The notes beneath the pieces are model-generated. The model did no database searches, was not told the origin of the DNA, and saw nothing but the letters and a program-made list of their open reading frames with translations. The translations under genes were made by a program, and so were the position numbers. This document shows positions 25,397-38,658 of a stretch of DNA of 64,000 nt, in pieces (within the stretch, counting starts at the first letter, position 1; every line of letters begins with the position of its first letter). This stretch comes from Actinoplanes flavus (GTDB lineage Bacteria; Actinomycetota; Actinomycetes; Mycobacteriales; Micromonosporaceae): contig NZ_JAGFNS010000001.1 of NCBI RefSeq assembly GCF_017592555.1, positions 497,071 through 561,070 of the forward strand, in the 5' to 3' direction.

Positions 25397-25478
25397 GCTG
25401 TCTCCCTTTGACGCTGCGATTGAAGTTCGGGTGAAGTCTAATCGGCGGCGAACGCCGACGTGGTACGGGGTGGCCAGG

Positions 25479-26681
25479 TCAACTCTCGCCGGCCACGTAT
25501 TCCGGATGATCAAGGAGGAAGGCGCCGATCCGGTCCTCCTGGACCGCCTGGAAGAACTCCTCGGCGGACGGATCCAGCTGCTCGCCGAGGTACCTCCCGC
25601 CGGAGTAGAGGCCGCCACCGGGCAGCTTGATCAGCGTCATGTCGTCGGTGTCGATGCCCTGGAGGGCCAGCCCCCAGTCGACGACGCTGTGGCCGCCGCC
25701 GTCGAAGGTGAGCGAGTCACCGGCCGCGTCCAGCACCTTGAACAGCTTGGTGGGATCGGTCACCACGTCCTTGCTCATCGCCTGCTCGGCCATCGCCTTG
25801 ATGAACTGCTGCTGGTGCCGCTGCCGGTCGTAGTCACCGTTGGGCAGCCCGTAGCGCTGGCGGACGTAGTCCAGCGCCTCCCACGCCTCGAGGTGGTGGG
25901 TGCCCTTCTCGTAGACCTTCCGCGGACCGGTGTACGGATGGTCGCAGCCACCGTTGCGGCAGGCCGCGCTCTTGGGCCGGGGCGTGCCGTCGGGCTGGAG
26001 GTGCTCGGACTCGACGGTCTGGTCGATCGTCATGGTGACGCCGCCCATGGCCTCGACGATCTTCTTGAAGCCGCCGAAGTTGATGATCGCGCCGGCGTCG
26101 AAGTCGTGGATCCCGGTGACGTCGCCGACCGTCTCGGCGAGCAGCTGGAAGCCCTGCCCCACGTCGTGCCGGCCGGTGCCGGTGTCGCTGCCGAACGACA
26201 TCGCCGAATTGATCTTCGCGGTGGTCCCGTTGAAGCCGGTCTGGGAGAAGGCCGGGATCCGCACGAACAGATCCCGGGGGATGGAGAAGAGGAACGCCTG
26301 GTCCATCGTCTCCGGGATGTGCGCCACGATGATCGAGTCGGAGCGCGGGGCCTGCGAGTCGTCGCGCGGGTCGATGCCGGCGAGCAGGATGTCGAGCGGG
26401 CCCTCGATGTCGGCCGATCTCCTGGTGGCGCCGGGAGCCGGATCGCCGATCAGGGTGCCGGGCGCGTCGATGCCGTTGGTGTACCTGGCGATCAGGGCCT
26501 GCCCGGAGACCAGCACGCCACCGCTCACGACCATCAGCACGCAGCCGGCCCCGGCGGAGAGCCGGGCCCACAGCGGCGCACGCCGACCCTGGAAAGACTT
26601 CGCCACGGGAATCCCAACTCTGCCGGGCGATCCACGCGTCCCCGGCACGGCCGGGTGATCTCTGGATGCGCGGCCCAGCAT
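25479..26681 (-). CDS. LytR-CpsA-Psr (LCP) family cell-wall polymer transferase
   Basis: 400 aa membrane-anchored enzyme of the class that attaches teichoic acids, arabinogalactan or other glycopolymers to peptidoglycan. A basic cytoplasmic tail, one transmembrane segment (about 42-62), then the extracytoplasmic domain with LDILLAGIDPRD, RSDSIIVAHI, FLFSIPRDLFVRIP and a late ALDYVRQRYGLPNGDYDRQRHQ, giving the Arg/Asp set for polyprenyl-pyrophosphate binding. ATG at 26681 is used (AGGTGG 7 bases upstream); GTG at 26606 is an alternative. Its position inside the ATP synthase cluster, after a hairpin following atpD, is odd. Confidence 0.88.
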   Translation of the reverse strand: MLGRASRDHPAVPGTRGSPGRVGIPVAKSFQGRRAPLWARLSAGAGCVLMVVSGGVLVSGQALIARYTNGIDAPGTLIGDPAPGATRRSADIEGPLDILLAGIDPRDDSQAPRSDSIIVAHIPETMDQAFLFSIPRDLFVRIPAFSQTGFNGTTAKINSAMSFGSDTGTGRHDVGQGFQLLAETVGDVTGIHDFDAGAIINFGGFKKIVEAMGGVTMTIDQTVESEHLQPDGTPRPKSAACRNGGCDHPYTGPRKVYEKGTHHLEAWEALDYVRQRYGLPNGDYDRQRHQQQFIKAMAEQAMSKDVVTDPTKLFKVLDAAGDSLTFDGGGHSVVDWGLALQGIDTDDMTLIKLPGGGLYSGGRYLGEQLDPSAEEFFQAVQEDRIGAFLLDHPEYVAGES

Positions 26682-26733
26682 ACCCGCGCCACCTGACGAC
26701 GGCCGGGATCCGGAGATACCCGGAGAGCGCGAA

Positions 26734-26763
26734 GGGCCGCGCCGGCATGTGCCGGCGCGACCC
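26734..26763 (-). terminator. hairpin after atpD
   Basis: 13-bp stem with one wobble (26734-26746 with 26751-26763) and a 4-base loop, 18 bases past the atpD stop and upstream of the LCP gene. It probably ends much of the main ATP synthase transcript, leaving the LCP gene and atpC to other promoters or read-through. Confidence 0.65.
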
Positions 26764-26781
26764 CACAGCGTACGGGCTGGA

Positions 26782-29153
<2,372 letters not shown>

Positions 29154-29155
29154 GA

Positions 29156-30721
<1,566 letters not shown>

Positions 30722-30796
30722 CCTCTGCCTTCTCTGTCTAGCTCGGGACGTCACCGCCGCCGAGGGGGCTTCTCGATGGGAATCGAGGGGAAAGGA

Positions 30797-31618
30797 CTAT
30801 TTAGCGAACGCCTGCTTGGCCTGGTTCAGCTTGCGCAGGACCGTGCCGTCGTAGAGGTCGGAACCGACCCGGACGCTGACACCACCGAGAACCGACGGGT
30901 CCACGTCCACCTTCAGCGAGACCTCACGGCCGTAGAGGGCGGACAACTTCGCGGCCAGGGACTGCTCGTCGGCGTCGGTGAGCGGCTTGGCGACCGTCAC
31001 ATACGCCACCTCGCGGTCCCGCTTCGCGGCGGTCACCTCGACGAGCCGGGTCAGCGAGGCCTGGAAGCCACGACCACCGAAGCCGGTCAGCGCCACCTCG
31101 GCCAGGCGGCCGGTGACACCGTGCACCTTGCCCTTGAGCAAGTCCTGCACCAGCTTAACCCGCGGCTCGACCGGCGCACCGGCGTCACTAAGAGTGACGG
31201 CCAGCTGCGAGTCACCCGACACGATCTGGCCGAACCGGAACAGCTCGTCCTCGACGTCGGCCAGCTTGCCCTCGCGGTCCGCCGAGGCGAGCAGGGCGTC
31301 CACGCCCAGCCGCTCGGCGGCGTCGAGGAGCTCGGACGGACGGGAGAAGCGGCCGGCCACCAGGGCGGCCACCGCGTTCACCGTGGTCTCCGACACCTTG
31401 CCGGCGAGCAGCGAGCGCAGCAGGCCGGCACGGTCGGAACCGGGCCGGGACGGGTCGGTCAGCGCCCGGCGCAGCCGGGGCTGGGCCCGCAGCAGGCCGG
31501 CCACCGACAGGATCTCGTCGGCGACCGTCGCCAGCTGCGGGGCCGTGGCCGCCGCCGTGTTCGCGGCGAGCTGGTCCGACGCCTCGCCGTAGGCCTCGCG
31601 GCTTACGCTCGACGCCAT
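30797..31618 (-). CDS. atpH: ATP synthase delta subunit
   Basis: 273 aa peripheral-stalk subunit linking b to the top of F1. Helical N-terminal domain and a C-terminal alpha/beta part with VTVAKPLTDADEQSLAAKL and VDPSVLGGVSVRVGSDLYDG, the delta signature. It is about 95 residues longer than E. coli delta, as usual in actinobacteria. The ATG overlaps the atpF stop in TGATG. Confidence 0.95.
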   Translation of the reverse strand: MASSVSREAYGEASDQLAANTAAATAPQLATVADEILSVAGLLRAQPRLRRALTDPSRPGSDRAGLLRSLLAGKVSETTVNAVAALVAGRFSRPSELLDAAERLGVDALLASADREGKLADVEDELFRFGQIVSGDSQLAVTLSDAGAPVEPRVKLVQDLLKGKVHGVTGRLAEVALTGFGGRGFQASLTRLVEVTAAKRDREVAYVTVAKPLTDADEQSLAAKLSALYGREVSLKVDVDPSVLGGVSVRVGSDLYDGTVLRKLNQAKQAFAK

Positions 31619-32154
31619 CAGCGCTGTCCCGCCGTGTCGAGGTCGGCGATGAACCGCTCGACGGTGCCACGGGTGCGCGCCTCGTCGGCGAGAGCCTCAC
31701 CGACGATCTTGCTGGCCAGGTCGACCGCGAGCGTGCCGACCTCGGACCGGAGCTCCCGGACGATGGCCTCGCGCTGGGCGGTCAGCTGCTCGTTGCCGGC
31801 CGCGATGATGCGGTCCGACTCCTCGCGAGCCTTGGCCAGCACGTCCTGCCGGATGCCCTCGGCGTCGGCCCGGGCCTCGTCGCGGATGCGAGCGGCCTCG
31901 GTCCGCGCCTCGGCGAGCTGCGCCTTGTACTGCTCGAGCAGCTGGTTCGCCTCGGCCTGCGCGGTCTCGGCACGCTTGATGCCGCCCTCGATCGCGTCGA
32001 CGCGAGCCTTGAACGTCTTCTCCATCTGCGGGAAGACGAACTTCATGAGCACGAAGCAGAGCACCGCGAAAGCGACGGTGCCGACGACCATCTCCTGCCA
32101 GACAGGGATGATCGGGCTGTGCTCGGCACCCTCGGCCAGAATCACTTCGATCAT
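31618..32154 (-). CDS. atpF: ATP synthase b subunit
   Basis: 178 aa. A single membrane helix (about 20-42, MVVGTVAFAVLCFVLMKFVF), then a long charged coiled coil (FKARVDAIEGGIKRAETAQ onward) that dimerises as the peripheral stalk. A strong AGGAGG site lies 5 bases before the ATG at 32154. Followed by delta with a 1-base overlap. Confidence 0.96.
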   Translation of the reverse strand: MIEVILAEGAEHSPIIPVWQEMVVGTVAFAVLCFVLMKFVFPQMEKTFKARVDAIEGGIKRAETAQAEANQLLEQYKAQLAEARTEAARIRDEARADAEGIRQDVLAKAREESDRIIAAGNEQLTAQREAIVRELRSEVGTLAVDLASKIVGEALADEARTRGTVERFIADLDTAGQR

Positions 32155-32180
32155 GGAAACCTCCTAGTCGAGGTCGAAGA

Positions 32181-32468
<288 letters not shown>

Positions 32469-32487
32469 TTACTCGTTCGGTACTTGC

Positions 32488-33282
32488 TCAGTGCTCGTCG
32501 GCGAGCGCGCCCTGGACGTAGCTCGCGGTCAGCACCGTGAAGACGTAGGCCTGGAGGCAGATCACCAGGAACTCGAGCATGGTCAGCGCGATGGTGAGTG
32601 CCCAGGACAGGACCGAGACGGGCGCCAGCCAGGCGTTCGCGCTGATCATCGCGAAGCCGCCGAGCGTGAAGACGAGCAGCAGCATGTGACCGGCGAACAT
32701 GTTGGCGAACAGACGGACGGCCAGCGAGAACGGCCGGACGATGAAGTTCGAGAACAGCTCGATCGGGATCAGCAGCGGGAGGATGAACCACGGCGCCGGC
32801 GGGATCAAGGCGTGCTTGAAGTACTTGAAGAAGCCGTGGTGCCGGATGCCGACATAGATGAACATCACATAGCTGATCACCGCGAGAACCGCCGGGAAGG
32901 CGATGTGCGAGTTCGGCGACATCTGCACGAACGGCACGATGCCCCAGAAGTTGTTCAGCAGGATGAACATGAACAGCGTCGTGAGGTACGGCGCGAAGCG
33001 GACGCCGGCCGGGCCGATCATGTCGACCGCCACGTTGTTCCGTACGAAGCCGTAGACGCTCTCCGCGATCCACTGCCTCTTCGTCGGGACCAGCTGCGGC
33101 TTCCGGTACGCCGCCAGGAAGAACACGATCAGCAGGGCGACCGTGACCCAGACCAGCAGAGTGATCTTGGTGAACCAGTAATTGTCGTGAGCGCCCCACG
33201 GCAGGATGCTGGGCAGGTAGAAGTCCTCGACGCTCGGCGGGAACGGTACATCCGCTGCGAGGACGATCGACTGACCGGTCAC
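32488..33282 (-). CDS. atpB: ATP synthase a subunit
   Basis: 264 aa membrane stator subunit with five to six helices. Conserved region FSLAVRLFANMFAGHMLL carries the essential Arg facing the c ring, and TMLEFLVICLQAYVFTVL is the last helix. The start is GTG at 33282 with AAGG-type purines about 5 bases upstream. It lies 15 bases downstream of the small AtpZ/AtpI-like gene. Confidence 0.96.
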   Translation of the reverse strand: MTGQSIVLAADVPFPPSVEDFYLPSILPWGAHDNYWFTKITLLVWVTVALLIVFFLAAYRKPQLVPTKRQWIAESVYGFVRNNVAVDMIGPAGVRFAPYLTTLFMFILLNNFWGIVPFVQMSPNSHIAFPAVLAVISYVMFIYVGIRHHGFFKYFKHALIPPAPWFILPLLIPIELFSNFIVRPFSLAVRLFANMFAGHMLLLVFTLGGFAMISANAWLAPVSVLSWALTIALTMLEFLVICLQAYVFTVLTASYVQGALADEH

Positions 33283-33297
33283 CGTAGCCCTTTCCTG

Positions 33298-33534
33298 TCA
33301 GGCGCCGAGACGGCGCACGATGAGGTACACACCACCGGCGACGCCGAGAACCGCGCCGATGCCGGCGAAGATGCCCTCGGTTCCGGCGTAGTGGTCGACC
33401 AGCCAACCGATCCCGCCCCACACGAGAATGCCCGCGATGAGATAGGAGACCGCGGTCATGCCCATACCCGTGTCGGGGGGTGGGTCCGAACCGTTGTCAC
33501 CGCGTGATTCGTGGGGAGGTTTCTGGCCGGTCAT
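33298..33534 (-). CDS. AtpZ/AtpI-like small membrane protein
   Basis: 78 aa. A polar N-terminus (TGQKPPHESRGDNGS) then two hydrophobic segments (about 26-46 and 52-72, ending LIVRRLGA) with a short loop, the usual form of the small assembly/magnesium-related protein at the head of ATP synthase operons. The ATG at 33534 is the first methionine before the hydrophobic core; upstream frames are GC artefacts. TATCGT lies 10 bases upstream, so a near-leaderless promoter is possible. Confidence 0.78.
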   Translation of the reverse strand: MTGQKPPHESRGDNGSDPPPDTGMGMTAVSYLIAGILVWGGIGWLVDHYAGTEGIFAGIGAVLGVAGGVYLIVRRLGA

Positions 33535-33744
33535 GACGGCCCGAACGATATCAGCAGGAAACACGAAGCTAAGCGGGACCCCCCGCACAACCGCAGTTGT
33601 CCAGGCGTCAGGGGTCTCGCAACTGACTGGACACGGTACTCCTGTCGCGCCAAATCGGAACACGGCACGTGCCAGGAGGTCACCGGATCGTGGCGGCTTG
33701 ACCGTTTCCCACGGCCCTGACCTGGGCCTTTGCGGTGCCCTAGA

Positions 33745-34146
33745 TCACTTTCGCGAGGTCCGCCGGTACATCCACCAGGCCTGCACGCCGGTCCAGACCA
33801 CGACCCCGGCGACGATCCCGTATCCGAGGGGGAGACGTCCCGGCCAATCGGACGTCACCCCGAATGCCAGGATTACCCCTAACAAGGTGTATTTCACCAC
33901 ATAGGTGAGGAGCCCGAGGGGCATCAGCAAAGCCGGCCGCACCGTGTCCGCCCACGCGATCACCAGCGTGGACATGCTGTAGCTGACGGTCACGACCAGA
34001 ACCCCGGCGGCCGCACCCAGGGCGGCCTCCGGTCCGCCGTACAGGAAACCGGCGGAGGCCGCGCAGAGCATCAGCGCCGCCGAGACCGCCGACAGGAACG
34101 GCAGGTGCTCCACCCGCCACCGCGGATCCGCCGCCACCTGATTCAC
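33745..34146 (-). CDS. AtpI-like four-helix membrane protein
   Basis: 133 aa with four predicted membrane segments (about 19-37, 41-60, 72-94 and 104-124) and a cytoplasmic basic end (MYRRTSRK). Its position first in the ATP synthase cluster suggests the ATP synthase I protein, which helps c-ring assembly. The GTG at 34146 is chosen because GGGAGG lies 5 bases upstream. The 210 bases between it and the AtpZ/AtpI-like gene show no clear gene. Confidence 0.75.
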   Translation of the reverse strand: MNQVAADPRWRVEHLPFLSAVSAALMLCAASAGFLYGGPEAALGAAAGVLVVTVSYSMSTLVIAWADTVRPALLMPLGLLTYVVKYTLLGVILAFGVTSDWPGRLPLGYGIVAGVVVWTGVQAWWMYRRTSRK

Positions 34147-34198
34147 CACGACCTCCCTCGGCGCCCGCTCACCGCATTCCGGCTCGATGGGCGGCGCC

Positions 34199-34204
34199 AC
34201 GCTA
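34199..34204 (-). promoter_or_regulatory. candidate -10 box for ATP synthase cluster
   Basis: TAGCGT on the minus strand about 52 bases before the GTG at 34146, leaving a short leader with a good ribosome site. No clear -35 box. Confidence 0.3.
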
Positions 34205-34261
34205 CCACCCACGTCACCTATGCGCCCCAAAACGCCCGTTCAGGGGACCGTTCCGGAATTC

Positions 34262-35563
34262 TTACCGGGAATTCGCCAGCAATTCGGCGTCGAGCGGATA
34301 GGGCGGGAAAGCGCCGACGATTTCCCCGACCTCGAGCGCCACGTCACGCAGCGCCGCCGCGCCGGCCGCGGTGTCCGGGTCGGCGGTCACGGCCCGGCCG
34401 ATCAGACTGGCGATCCGCCGCATCTCACCCTCCCGCATCCCCTGCGAGGTGACGCTCGGCGTCCCGACCCGGACACCGGAGGCCACGGCGGGACGCTCCG
34501 GGTCGTACGGCACCGGGTTCTTGTTGAGCGCGATGCCGGCACGGGCGCAACGCGCCTCGGCGTCCCGGCCGGTCACGCCCAGCTCGCGCAGGTCCAGCAC
34601 GGCCAGGTGGTTGTCGGTGCCGCCGGTGACCGGGCGCATCCCCTCGGCGGCGAGCCCGGCGCACAGCGCCCGCGCGTTGCGGACGGTCTGGTTCGCGTAT
34701 CCCCGGAAGTCGGGTGTGCCCGCCTCCCGGAAGGCGACCGCCTTGGCCGCGACGGCGTGCATCATCGGGCCGCCCTGCGCGAACGGGAAGACCGCCTTGT
34801 CGATCCGCTGGGCCAGCTCGGCCCGGCACAGGATCATGCCGCCGCGGGGACCACGCAGCGCCTTGTGGGTGGTGCCGGTGACCACGTCGGCGAACGGCAC
34901 CGGCGACGGTAGCGCCCGCCCGGCCACCAGGCCGATGAAGTGTGCCGCGTCGACCATCAGGTACGCGCCCACCTGGTCGGCGATCTCCCGGAACAGGGCG
35001 AAGTCGATCAGGCGGGGGTAGCTGGTGGCGCCACAGATGATCAGCTTGGGCCGGTGCGCCAGGGCCAGGTCGCGGACCTCGTCGTAGTCGATCTCCTCGG
35101 TCTCCGGCGCCACCCGGTACGCGATCGGATGGAACCACTTGCCGGAGAAGCTGGCCTTGCTGCCGTGGGTGAGATGCCCACCGTGCGGCAGCCCCATGGC
35201 CAGGACCACGTCACCCGGCTCGGCCAGCGCCGCGTAGGCCGCCAGGTTCGCCGACGTCCCGGAGTGCGGCTGGACGTTGGCGTGCTCGGCCACGAACAGG
35301 TCCAGGGCCCGCTCCACGGCGAGCCGCTCGGCCCGGTCCACCTGGCCGCAGCCGCCGTAGTAGCGCTGCCCGGGATAGCCCTCGGCGTACTTGTTGGCGA
35401 GGGTGGAGCCGAGCGCCGCGAGCACCGCCGGTGACGTGAAGCTCTCGCTCGCGATCAGCTGGAGCGTGTCCCGCTGGCGGGCCACCTCGTCGACGAGCAC
35501 GTCGGCGATCTCCGGATCCTCGCGCTCCAGCGCCGCGAAGTCCGGCCCCCAGAAGGTGCTCAC
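34262..35563 (-). CDS. glyA: serine hydroxymethyltransferase
   Basis: 433 aa PLP enzyme interconverting serine and glycine with tetrahydrofolate in the cytosol. Motifs: LIASESFTSPAVLAALGS, KYAEGYPGQRYYGGC, QPHSGTSANLAAY, MVDAAHFIGLVAG, and the PLP lysine K234 in TGTTHKALRGPRGG. The start is GTG at 35563 with GGGAGG 5 bases upstream; the open frame continues far upstream only as a GC artefact. A TAA stop in a Gly/Ala-poor tail closes it. Confidence 0.94.
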   Translation of the reverse strand: MSTFWGPDFAALEREDPEIADVLVDEVARQRDTLQLIASESFTSPAVLAALGSTLANKYAEGYPGQRYYGGCGQVDRAERLAVERALDLFVAEHANVQPHSGTSANLAAYAALAEPGDVVLAMGLPHGGHLTHGSKASFSGKWFHPIAYRVAPETEEIDYDEVRDLALAHRPKLIICGATSYPRLIDFALFREIADQVGAYLMVDAAHFIGLVAGRALPSPVPFADVVTGTTHKALRGPRGGMILCRAELAQRIDKAVFPFAQGGPMMHAVAAKAVAFREAGTPDFRGYANQTVRNARALCAGLAAEGMRPVTGGTDNHLAVLDLRELGVTGRDAEARCARAGIALNKNPVPYDPERPAVASGVRVGTPSVTSQGMREGEMRRIASLIGRAVTADPDTAAGAAALRDVALEVGEIVGAFPPYPLDAELLANSR

Positions 35564-35644
35564 CCTGGCCTCCCGAGCTCGAGGAGCCTGCCCGTCCCGA
35601 GCATATTGCTTCGGAGGGTCGCTTCGTGGGCACACTCTGCAGTC

Positions 35645-37096
35645 ATGTTGTGCTTGGTCACCGGAGCCACCGGATACATCGGCGGCCGGCTCGCACCCCG
35701 GCTGCTCGACGCCGGGTACGACGTCCGCTGCCTCGCCCGCAGCGCCGCCCGTCTGCGGGACGTCCCGTGGGCCGGCCGGGTGCGGATCGCCGAGGCCGAC
35801 CTGTCCGACCCGGCCACCCTGCCGGCCGCGTTCGAGGGGGTCGACGTGGCCTACTTCCTGGTCCACTCGCTCGGGCGGCGGGACTTCGAGCGGCTCGACC
35901 GGGAGGCGGCCGGCAACTTCGCGGCGGCGGCGCGCGCGGCGGGCGTACGCCGGATCGTCTATCTCGGCGGCCCGGAGCCGCCCGCCCATAAGCGAGCTTC
36001 CGCTCACCTGCGCTCCCGGGCCGAGGTGGCCCGCATCCTGCTGGACAGCGGCGTGCCGACCGTGGTGCTGCGGGCGCCGGTGATCATCGGCTCCGGGTCG
36101 GCGTCCTTCGAGATGCTGCGCCATCTCACCGAACGGCTGCCGGCGATGGTCACGCCCCGGTGGGTGAGCAACCGGATCCAGCCCATCGCGGTACGGGACG
36201 TGCTGCGCTACCTGATCGGCGCGGCGGCCCTCCCGCCGGAGGTCAGCCGCGGCTTCGACATCGGCGGCGCCGACGTGCTCACCTACGCCGAGATGATGCA
36301 GCGGTACGCCCGGGTGGCCGGGCTCCCCCGCCGGATCATCCTGCCCACCCGGGTGCTCAGCCCATGGCTGTCCGCCCACTGGGTCGGCCTGATCACGCCG
36401 GTCCCGAACGCCATCGCCCGCCCGCTGGTGGCCAGCCTCGTCCACGAGGCGGTCGCCCACGAGAACGACCTGGCCGCCCTGCTGCCGGGCCCCGAACCGA
36501 TGGGCTTCGACGAGGCGGTGCGCCGGGCCCTCGGCAAGATCCGCGACGCCGACGTGGAGACCCGCTGGTCCAGCGCCGCCGGCCGGGACGCCGCCGCCGA
36601 GCCGCTGCCCACCGACCCGGAGTGGTCCGGCGGCACCGTCTACGTCGACGAGCGGTCCCGCCCGGTGGACGCGCCGCCGGAACGGCTGTGGCGGGTCATC
36701 GAGGGCGTCGGCGGCGAGAACGGCTGGTACTCGTTCCCGCTGGCCTGGTCGGTGCGCGGCTGGCTGGACCGGCTGGCCGGCGGCGTCGGGCTGCGGCGCG
36801 GCCGGCGCGACCGGCACCGGCTCCGGGTCGGCGAGGCCCTGGACTGGTGGCGGGTCGAGGAGATCGAGCCCGGCTCGCTGCTGCGCCTGCGCGCCGAGAT
36901 GCGGGTGCCGGGGCGGGCCTGGCTGGAGATGCGGGTGTCCCGCGGCGAGGACGGCCGGAGCGTCTACCGGCAGCGGGCCGTCTTCCTGCCGCGCGGGCTG
37001 GCCGGGCACCTCTACTGGGCGTCGGTGCTGCCCTTCCACGGCATCGTCTTCAACGGCATGGCCCGCAACATCACCCGGACCGCGGAGACCCGCTAG
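35645..37096 (+). CDS. NAD(P)-binding SDR/NmrA-like protein with C-terminal DUF2867 domain
   Basis: 483 aa fusion. N-terminal extended short-chain-dehydrogenase fold: CLVTGATGYIGGRLAPRLL, HSLGRRDFERLDREAAGNF, YLGG. The C-terminal part (about 320-483) is an SRPBCC/START-like DUF2867 domain (DAPPERLWRVIEGVGGENGW, YRQRAVFLPRGLAGHLYW). Such fusions are common in actinobacteria and presumably act on a hydrophobic ligand; the reaction is unknown. The ATG at 35645 begins the nucleotide-binding strand; CACTCT lies 6 bases upstream. Confidence 0.82.
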   Translation: MLCLVTGATGYIGGRLAPRLLDAGYDVRCLARSAARLRDVPWAGRVRIAEADLSDPATLPAAFEGVDVAYFLVHSLGRRDFERLDREAAGNFAAAARAAGVRRIVYLGGPEPPAHKRASAHLRSRAEVARILLDSGVPTVVLRAPVIIGSGSASFEMLRHLTERLPAMVTPRWVSNRIQPIAVRDVLRYLIGAAALPPEVSRGFDIGGADVLTYAEMMQRYARVAGLPRRIILPTRVLSPWLSAHWVGLITPVPNAIARPLVASLVHEAVAHENDLAALLPGPEPMGFDEAVRRALGKIRDADVETRWSSAAGRDAAAEPLPTDPEWSGGTVYVDERSRPVDAPPERLWRVIEGVGGENGWYSFPLAWSVRGWLDRLAGGVGLRRGRRDRHRLRVGEALDWWRVEEIEPGSLLRLRAEMRVPGRAWLEMRVSRGEDGRSVYRQRAVFLPRGLAGHLYWASVLPFHGIVFNGMARNITRTAETR

Positions 37097-37102
37097 GCGG
37101 TG

Positions 37103-38050
37103 CTATGCCGCCGCGCGGCTCAGGCGATCGCGTACGGCCAGCCAGTCCTCGGTCTGCGGCGGCTCCTGCACCAGGATCGTCGCGACTCCGGCGTCGTCCA
37201 GGCGGTGCAGGGCGGCGTACAGGTCGGCGGCGTACTCGCGCGGGTCGGCGGAGAGGACCTCGGTGCCGTCGCTCCCCTCGTACACCAGGGTGGCGATCGG
37301 CTCGGCCAGGCCGGACCGGTCGACGTCCCGGACGTCCTTGCACAGGATGGCCCGGGCGCGCGGCGCGTAGTGCCGCCGGCTCATGCCCGGCGAGGGGCGC
37401 GCCACGCCGTCCGCGGTCTCCGACTCGGGCAGGGCGATCGTCCCGCAGGCGTCCCGCAGCATCCGCAGGCCGAGAGCGCCCGGCCGGAGCAGTCGCGGCA
37501 CGTCGCCGGTCACGTCCAGGACCGTCGACTCGATGCCCCACGAGCAGGTGCCGCCGTCGAGGACCAGCGGAACGTCCGGCAGGCTGCGGACCACGTGACC
37601 GGCGGTGGTCGGTGAGATGCCCTCGGACCGGTTCGCGCTGGGCGCGGCCAGCGGCAGGCCGGAGGCGCGCAGCAGGTCGAGGGCGACCGGGTGGGCCGGG
37701 ACCCGCACGGCGACGGTGTCGTTCGCGGCGCCGATGCCGGGCAGGCGCGCGGCCCGCCGCACGACCAGGGTCAGCGGACCCGGCCAGAACCGGGCGGCCA
37801 GCTCGTCCGCCCGCCCGGACCACTCGTCGGTCAGCTCGCGGGCCGCCGCCACGTCGGCGACGTGCACGATCAGCGGGTTCCAGGTGGGACGGTTCTTCAG
37901 CCGGTAGATCTCGGCGACCGCCCGCTCGGAGAAGGCGTGGGCGCCGAGCCCGTACACGGTCTCGGTGGGGAAGGCCACCACCGAGTCGGCGCGCAGGATC
38001 TCGACGGCCCGGCGCAGTCCCTCGGCGTCGGGCGCGACCACGACGCTCAC
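37103..38050 (-). CDS. threonylcarbamoyl-AMP synthase, full-length Sua5 type (copy 1)
   Basis: 315 aa. The YrdC domain has VVAFPTETVYGLGAHAF, the KxR motif in RLKNRPTWNPLIVHV, APSANRSEGISPTT and STVLDVTG; a Sua5 C-terminal domain follows after SPGMSRRHYAPRA. It makes L-threonylcarbamoyl-AMP for the t6A37 modification of ANN-decoding tRNAs. The GTG at 38050 overlaps the phosphatase stop (GTGA). A second, shorter synthase lies 0.6 kb away, so one may be redundant or regulatory. Confidence 0.88.
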   Translation of the reverse strand: MSVVVAPDAEGLRRAVEILRADSVVAFPTETVYGLGAHAFSERAVAEIYRLKNRPTWNPLIVHVADVAAARELTDEWSGRADELAARFWPGPLTLVVRRAARLPGIGAANDTVAVRVPAHPVALDLLRASGLPLAAPSANRSEGISPTTAGHVVRSLPDVPLVLDGGTCSWGIESTVLDVTGDVPRLLRPGALGLRMLRDACGTIALPESETADGVARPSPGMSRRHYAPRARAILCKDVRDVDRSGLAEPIATLVYEGSDGTEVLSADPREYAADLYAALHRLDDAGVATILVQEPPQTEDWLAVRDRLSRAAA

Positions 38051-38658
38051 GGGAGCAGCAACGCGGCGAGCGGCATGGTGGTGTCCTCGATCTCGTCGGC
38101 CACCCGCTGGAAGGTCTGGTCGCCACGGCCCCACGGGTCGTCCAGGTCGTCGGCGGGCTGCGGCGCGTCCGGTCCGCGCAGCGTCGCCACCTGCTCGACG
38201 ATCGCCACACCGCGGGCGTGCACCGCCTCCGGCTTCGCCTCGGCCGGCGGCAGCCCTCCGGCGTCGACCGCGCCGAGCAGACGGCCGAACTCGCCCAGTA
38301 CGAAGGTGCGGTCGGCCGCCTCGGGACGCAGCGCCACCACGTAGTCGTACTGGTCGGCGGTGGCCGTGAGGATCAGGTCGGCGTCGTCGATGAAGTCGCC
38401 GCGCAGCTTGCGGGCCTGGAAGTCCTCGTCGGTGCCGCGGCGGGCGCGGACCAGCCGGGCGGCCGGCGGGTTCATCTCCTCGCCCTCGTGCCAGCCGCCG
38501 GTGCCGGCGCTCACGCTGCGGATCAGCGTGTCGCCGTCGGCGTCGCCGGCCCGGTCCCGGACCGCCCGGGCCAGCAGGCGCTCGGCCATCGGGGAGCGGC
38601 AGATGTTGCCCATGCAGACGTGCAGAACGGTGAACGGAGGCAAATCAGGCCTGCCCAT
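38047..38658 (-). CDS. low-molecular-weight protein-tyrosine phosphatase family protein
   Basis: 203 aa. P-loop CMGNICRS (C15-R21) near the N-terminus is the C(X)5R signature of LMW-PTP and arsenate-reductase-like phosphatases; a late DDLDDPWGRG supplies the general-acid Asp region. Likely dephosphorylates protein tyrosine or arginine, perhaps in cell-wall or exopolysaccharide control. The ATG at 38658 overlaps the end of the upstream synthase gene by 14 bases; the stop overlaps the Sua5 copy 1 start, so the three genes are coupled. Confidence 0.87.
   Translation of the reverse strand: MGRPDLPPFTVLHVCMGNICRSPMAERLLARAVRDRAGDADGDTLIRSVSAGTGGWHEGEEMNPPAARLVRARRGTDEDFQARKLRGDFIDDADLILTATADQYDYVVALRPEAADRTFVLGEFGRLLGAVDAGGLPPAEAKPEAVHARGVAIVEQVATLRGPDAPQPADDLDDPWGRGDQTFQRVADEIEDTTMPLAALLLP

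Noticed and set aside
34262..37039. 925-codon frame continuing upstream of glyA
   Set aside because: Only the first 433 codons before the stop match serine hydroxymethyltransferase; the upstream part is the shadow of the SDR gene, and a good ribosome site marks the GTG at 35563.
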